Source of the DNA: Puia dinghuensis
Lineage (GTDB): Bacteria > Bacteroidota > Bacteroidia > Chitinophagales > Chitinophagaceae
Direction of reading: 5' to 3'
Assembly: GCA_026225275.1 (NCBI GenBank)
Contig: JAMFSL010000017.1
Coordinates: forward strand, 1-33,826
Length of the DNA: 33,826 bases
The position numbers and the translations under genes are program-made. The notes below the pieces were generated by a model that saw only the letters and a program-made list of their open reading frames with translations, was not told the origin of the DNA and searched no databases. Of this stretch, positions 33,327 through 33,826 are shown in pieces (position 1 is the first letter of the stretch; each line of letters starts with the position of its first letter).

Positions 33327-33826
33327 TTAGTTTTTAACGAATTCTGCATTGGCATTCAGCTTTACTTCATCGCTGAGTGCTGCGACAGGAAAGGACGGCG
33401 CAATACCGAAGTCGGAGCGTTTGATCGTCCCGGTGATTTTAAAACCTGCAACTGTCTTCTTGCTCATGGGATTGACGACGTTGCCGTTGTAGATAACGTC
33501 CAGTACAACAGGCTTGGTAACGCCATGAAAGCTGAGATTACCGGCCAGTTTGTAGGTCTTGTCAGCAACCTTCTGGAACGAAGTGCTTTTAAATGTCAGG
33601 GTACCAAATTGAGCGGCATCGAAGAAATCGGCGCTCTTCAGGTGCGTATTCCTTTGGTCGTTGCCTGTATTGATGCTGTTCACATCGGCTGTCAATTGAA
33701 TCTGGGCATCGGTCAGGTCGTCTTTAGAGGCCGTTAATGTAGCGTCTACTGAAGTGAAAGTACCATCGATCTCATTAATGGTCAGATGGGTGATCCCAAA
33801 ATTCAACTGGGAATGGGGTTTGTCCC
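33327..33826 (-). CDS. YceI-family protein, N-terminus outside the window (partial)
   Basis: The frame is open to the window edge, so the signal peptide and start are missing; about 166 codons are visible. The visible part begins DKPHSQLNFGITHLTINEID, the usual YceI opening block. LTADVNSINTGNDQRNTHLK, FFDAAQFGTLTFKS, GNLSFHGVTKPVVLDV and IKRSDFGIAPSFP follow and complete the domain. It is the upstream gene of the YceI-YceI-membrane protein operon ending at the terminator at 32296-32323. Confidence 0.88.
   Translation of the reverse strand, partial: DKPHSQLNFGITHLTINEIDGTFTSVDATLTASKDDLTDAQIQLTADVNSINTGNDQRNTHLKSADFFDAAQFGTLTFKSTSFQKVADKTYKLAGNLSFHGVTKPVVLDVIYNGNVVNPMSKKTVAGFKITGTIKRSDFGIAPSFPVAALSDEVKLNANAEFVKN

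Overview
The window (33,826 bases, roughly 50-55% GC by eye) looks like chromosome from a Bacteroidota bacterium, most plausibly a Chitinophagaceae-type soil or rhizosphere organism. The reasons are the gene families (hybrid kinases with several receivers, a CheR/CheB pair tied to kinases, a DUF1624-type membrane protein, tandem YceI genes, Mqo, a ComA-type synthase), recurrent TAnnTTTG promoter boxes typical of the phylum, and the absence of clear Shine-Dalgarno sequences. No rRNA, tRNA, CRISPR array, insertion sequence or phage gene was seen.

Layout. 1-2,766: end of tilS (+), then a leftward run of histidine kinase, rlmH and a rhomboid protease. 2,861-7,216: rightward CLC chloride transporter, a secreted alpha/beta-hydrolase-like protein and a class C beta-lactamase-type serine hydrolase. 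7,265-10,820: a rightward surface/redox set with a small protein bearing a PLDGG-type C-terminal sorting tail, a di-heme (DUF1111-type) lipoprotein, a Rieske lipoprotein and an outer-membrane porin. 10,842-15,883: leftward genes for malate:quinone oxidoreductase, a cupin, an AcpA-type phosphatase lipoprotein and a two-heme MauG/CCP-type peroxidase. 15,967-17,709: an aldo/keto reductase facing a ComA-like phosphosulfolactate synthase. 17,796-21,016: an ArsR-type repressor, an 18-bp palindrome with a promoter, a 47-residue single-span membrane peptide, and a Tat-exported phosphocholine-type phospholipase C.

21,095-23,680: a leftward MlaE-MlaF-MlaD lipid-transport operon. 23,886-30,478: a rightward signalling operon of receiver-PAS-kinase, a 1196-residue CHASE3-HAMP-GAF hybrid kinase with three receivers (one lacking its phospho-acceptor), CheR and CheB. 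30,469-33,826: leftward DUF1624-type membrane protein, single-domain receiver, small membrane protein and two YceI proteins, with AT-rich repeats, a 16-bp tandem duplication and a strong terminator between them.

The most unusual parts are the ArsR/palindrome/small-membrane-peptide unit in front of phospholipase C; the di-heme/Rieske/porin redox set facing a peroxidase operon; the kinase/CheR/CheB operon with no chemoreceptor in view; and promoter boxes so close to three start codons that the messages may be leaderless. Functional statements come from motif recognition by reading; no database search was run.
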